Part shown: in pieces, positions 60,951 through 64,000 of the stretch | Layout: each line of letters starts with the position of its first letter | Position numbering within the stretch: position 1 is the stretch's first letter | NCBI GenBank assembly: GCA_032622095.1 | Contig: CP136064.1 | Location: forward strand, 276,173,614 to 276,237,613 | From: Siphonodentalium dalli | Taxonomy: Eukaryota; Mollusca; Scaphopoda; Gadilida; Siphonodentaliidae | DNA: 64,000 nt | Direction: 5' to 3' | Position numbers and translations under genes: made by a program | The notes under the pieces: generated by a model | Seen by the model: only the letters and a program-made list of their open reading frames with translations | Databases searched by the model: none | What the model was told of the DNA's origin: nothing

Positions 60951-61170
60951 TAATCTTGGTTTGTGAAACGCGTTCTTGAAACGGAAAAAGTTACATCATA
61001 ACATCCACCTTAGATCTTAGATTAAGTCCATCTTAAGATAATCTTATGACATTGCTTCATGGAACGGGGCCCTGTGGGCGAATAGGCGCATGTTTCAAGT
61101 TTGAACTTATGACCATGACCATCGTAAGTCCCAACTATGTCATAAGTTGCTTTCATGAAACAGGGTCCAG

Positions 61171-61902
61171 AACCACATGTGTTCCATGCGAATAGACCAC
61201 TTGAAATTATTTGCTGCAGAAATGTGTGGGTTTTTTTTAGAAGCATAACTAATTTTGTTTTGGATTCACTCACCATATTCCATTTTATTTGCTAAATCGT
61301 ATGTAAATGGGTAATAATTTCTTGGAATAGCAACTTTGATAATTATTTGATAATTTAGTCTTGAGCACATGTTTACAGTGAATCGGGGAAAAAAACATTC
61401 AGTCAAATTTTTAAGGTTAATTTCTTGTTTTTATAGAATTTCCATCTTCAATTTTTTTTTCTCTGCATCTTTTACAGATGGCACAACTTTTTGTGCAATG
61501 AGGGAGGTAAATTGGCAACATTTAAATGGGGGAATTCAGATTTAATTTTCAAGACAAGATTACTCAGTATTTAGAAACCGTAAAATACTTCATTTCATGT
61601 CGGAATGTTTGAGCATATATATATATAGTGACAACGCGAAGCAGATTTTTCATTATACGTTTTGCATTGTGATGGATGGGAATAGTATAAACAATGGTGA
61701 CCTACTTTTTAATAATGTCCAATAATATCCTACCTGAGATGAAAATCAAAATTCCGCTTCTAATTGTCACTATGAGTAGATAAGTCTTCAAACTTTCCAG
61801 AAAGGTATAATATGGTCACCTGCGCTTTGTAAGGTTTGATCAATCTTACCAAAACAATTAACGCTGAATTCCCCGTACAAATGTTGCCACTTTATCTCCC
61901 TC
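61171..61902. other. unassigned AT-rich sequence
   Basis: About 730 bases. A short (AT)n run is at about 61,613-61,626. No gene or repeat boundary recognised. Confidence 0.45.
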
Positions 61903-62159
61903 TTAAGACTTTGCTAACACATTTTCAACCCATATTTGATGGAGTCAAAATTAAGGATTATGTTCACTTTTATTAGTAATCAAAGGAACCAAACCCATTC
62001 TTGCAACATTTTAAGAGTGTAATTCATGGTAGATTGTGTTAGAAATACAAAATGTGAAATTTATTGAAGTTTTTAAAATCTATTTTTTCGAACCCAAATT
62101 CAACAAAGTCCATATCTAAGAAAAAAAATATGGGTATGTGTACTGAACACTCTGAAGAA

Positions 62160-63098
62160 CTAGAATGCACTCGGAGAGATGCCAACGTGCGCAAAAATGT
62201 AATAAAAAATAATTAAAAAAATAAAGAGCATTAGAATGGGGATAACAGTGGTGTTTTGTGATTTCGGAAAGGTACATGGAGAATATACTGTGGCAAATTT
62301 AGTTAATGGGCGACGGCGGAGCCGGAGCCCATTAACGGGTATTTGCCACAGTATATTCGCCATGTACCTTTCCGAAATCACAAAACACCACACTGTTATC
62401 CCCATTCTAATGCTCTTCGAACTTAAAAATGTTATTTATACAAACAAATGGCTCGTAATTATCAACGAAATGTGCGGCCATAGAAAACACTCGGCCAATT
62501 GACGACTGTTTATTTTAAATTTATTGCGCTAGATAAAATATAGTACCCCAATTACCATCGCTTTTATCGTTAAAAATACTGATAAACATGAAAAATTGCC
62601 ACCTCAAATAGAAATAAATATGCACAACAATTATTTTCTGCATGTACCTGATGTCTTTTTCAGATGTTTACCACTTACAAATTGCGGTTTTGATTTTACC
62701 GCGAAGTTGAATTGAAACAATGGGAAATTGTTTACTCAATACGATGTATTTCACGCCGTGTCTGTCGCGGTTTCATATCGAGAAATTTGGTCAAATGATA
62801 TCGAGACACTGACATTGGTGGGGTATAACGTTGTGGTGTTTTGTATTTTCTGAAAGTACATGTATACAGGGCGAATGTACTGACTGTCAATTTTCGACAA
62901 AAGCCACATCGCTGGTTTGTTTATATAGCAACGAGCTAGTAACGGAAGTCGGTGCCAAGGGCGTCAACGCTATAATCTACTCCGTAACGTCGCCGGCATG
63001 TACTGCATAAGGGTGACGTCATGGAGTGAAATCGGTAGGGTGACACCAACGTACCTACGAATCTGACTGATCGCCATACTGTTGCGCGAGCGCACGTA
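62160..63098. mobile_element. ~940 bp insertion in element J copy 2
   Basis: Copy 1 reads 'aacactgaagaatgatgaa' continuously, whereas here 'aacactctgaagaa' and 'atgaacaataaa' are separated by this segment. It begins 'ctagaatgcactcggagaga' and ends 'gcgcgagcgcacgta'. I see no convincing terminal inverted repeat or target duplication. It contains the long hairpin at 62,225 and, inverted or diverged, a related stretch at 62,820-62,880. Confidence 0.6.
62225..62418. repeat. 194 bp near-perfect hairpin with GCGGAGCC tip
   Basis: Arms of about 88 bp: 'aagagcattagaatggggat' ... 'ggtacatggagaatatactg' pairs with its complement ending 'attctaatgctctt', with only a handful of mismatches. The tip is 'cgacggcggagccggag', framed by 'aatggg' and 'cccatt'. 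Confidence 0.93.
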
Positions 63099-63944
63099 AT
63101 GAACAATAAAATTATATTCATATTTATCAAGCGTTCTTTGATAAAAATTACTAAGAACCAATTGTTTACAAATGATAGAATATGTTGGGACGTGACAGTG
63201 AAGTGTTAATATCTGTGGACAATGGTGTGTTGTGAATCTCTTGACAAAAGAATTCTGTAATCCTCAATCTGGGGGGGGGGGGGTACCATGTAGCCCAGAA
63301 ACTTGGTCACCAATCAGAGTTAATATTCTCATGACAGCACCTGCTGATCATAATCCCAGTTGGCTTGACTGGACGTGAACTTGACCCATCAAATTCAGTT
63401 CCCAAATAGCATTACTGAGCAATGAAATCTAACATATGGTTAAATATATTAGTAAATATGAATATATTTTTATTGTTCATCATTCTTTACAATACTCAGT
63501 ACACACTTCCATATTTTTTTCTTTGATTTTTTATTTTGATTTTGTTAGAACTGGTTTCGAAAAGAATATTTTTTTTAAACTCTATAAAGTTCACATTTTG
63601 TATTTCTAAGATAATCCACCATGCCTTATACTGTTAAAATGTTGCATTCGTGGGTTTGGTTGCTGCCATTACAAATAAAAATGATCACTATCCATTAGTT
63701 GGCTCCATCAAATTCGGGTTGAAAACGGGTTAGCAAAGCCCTTAATGATTTTTAGATTGACACAAACTTGTTTCCACTTCAATGTTAGTTGACGTCTCAG
63801 ACCCTTAAAGATCCGGGGCGCCATATTGTTTCCTAATAGTTGTGTTTAGGCTATTTTTTAGCCTATGCCAGAAATTTGCAGAAGACTCATTGCATAATCG
63901 CGGTTCCCATCTGAATCTGTCTCCCATCGCAGATTAGGCCATGT

Positions 63945-64000
63945 AGAAAGAGGTCCCAAGTGGGTGAATTTGGTGATGCTAGCCGGCTATGCGGGATAGC
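63945..64000. mobile_element. hairpin element (family C), copy 3, cut by window end
   Basis: 'gaggtcccaagtgggtgaat' and 'ttggtgatgctagcc' match the left arm of the element at 26,733-26,827, and 'tatgcgggatagc' begins the right arm. The rest lies beyond the window. Confidence 0.75.

Larger units (their letters stand above)
58783..61170. mobile_element. 2.4 kb terminal-inverted-repeat element (family L)
   Basis: Left 'ccctgtttcgtgaaagcaac' + 'ttatgacatagttggga' is mirrored at the right by 'tcccaactatgtcataagtt' + 'gctttcatgaaacaggg'. The matching region continues inward with 'cttaagataatctta' on both sides. The left terminus is itself a small hairpin ('gtttcgtgaaag' / 'cgtttcacgaac', 58,797-58,882). 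The middle is foreign: a LINE tail at 58,961 and about 1.8 kb of unassigned sequence with C-rich tracts. The superfamily is not assigned. Confidence 0.65.
61903..63745. mobile_element. TTAA inverted-repeat element (family J), copy 2
   Basis: Bounded by TTAA with 'ttaagactttgctaac' and the complement of 'gggttagcaaagcccttaa'. It follows copy 1 (41,600-43,926) base for base in long stretches ('ttgatggagtcaaaatt', 'tattttttcgaacccaaatt', 'gtgttgtgaatctcttgaca', 'cagcacctgctgatcataat'). It lacks both insertions of copy 1 but has its own ~940 bp insertion at 62,160-63,098. Confidence 0.8.

Overview
The window looks like non-coding, repeat-dominated DNA from an animal genome. The base composition is AT-rich. 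There are no long non-repetitive open reading frames (the longest is 136 codons), no operon-like gene packing and no rRNA. Eukaryotic repeat classes fill the space: satellite DNA, minisatellites, foldback elements, MITEs, a LINE 3' end and a tRNA-derived SINE. Decayed C2H2 zinc-finger reading frames also point to a metazoan. The mix of TTAA-flanked elements, foldback elements and LINE tails would suit a marine invertebrate, but I cannot name a species. No intact host gene was recognised.

Layout. 1-12,290 is a homogeneous tandem array of a 173-174 bp satellite that continues off the left edge. It decays into diverged monomers (12,291-12,550). These are interrupted in the middle of a monomer by a 4.6 kb foldback element (12,551-17,194) and resume at 17,195. 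After 1.4 kb of unassigned sequence come eight units of a GC-rich ~140 bp minisatellite (18,785-19,832). This abuts directly a second array of the same 173 bp satellite in the opposite orientation (19,833-23,335). 23,336-25,300 holds short and degenerate tandem repeats. 25,778-30,751 is a nest of MITEs, hairpins, a 2.2 kb inverted-repeat element and two inverted, decayed zinc-finger copies. 31,002-43,926 is rich in elements bounded by TTAA. One is piggyBac-like and at least five further families start TTAA-(A)GG, as in Kolobok/T2-type elements. A LINE 3' end (34,313-35,163) lies among them. 44,945-47,105 contains a 30 bp minisatellite and a TGATCA-rich minisatellite. 48,780-49,038 is a SINE-like copy. 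51,680-55,937 is a second foldback element of the same family as the first. 57,370-57,720 is a cluster of short palindromes. 58,783-61,170 is a large terminal-inverted-repeat element with a LINE tail inside it. 61,903-63,745 is a second copy of a TTAA element seen at 41,600-43,926, and the window ends inside a third copy of a ~90 bp hairpin element.

The features do not form a pathway. What ties the window together is insertion history: elements nest in satellites and in each other, and paralogous copies act as empty sites that show where insertions took place. The best candidates for something undescribed are the modular foldback family (two members here), the group of TTAA-flanked families, the inverted satellite arrays, and a repeat family that carries a conserved TATA box and a splice-donor-like site. 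All element boundaries and copy counts were read by eye and may be off by a few bases.
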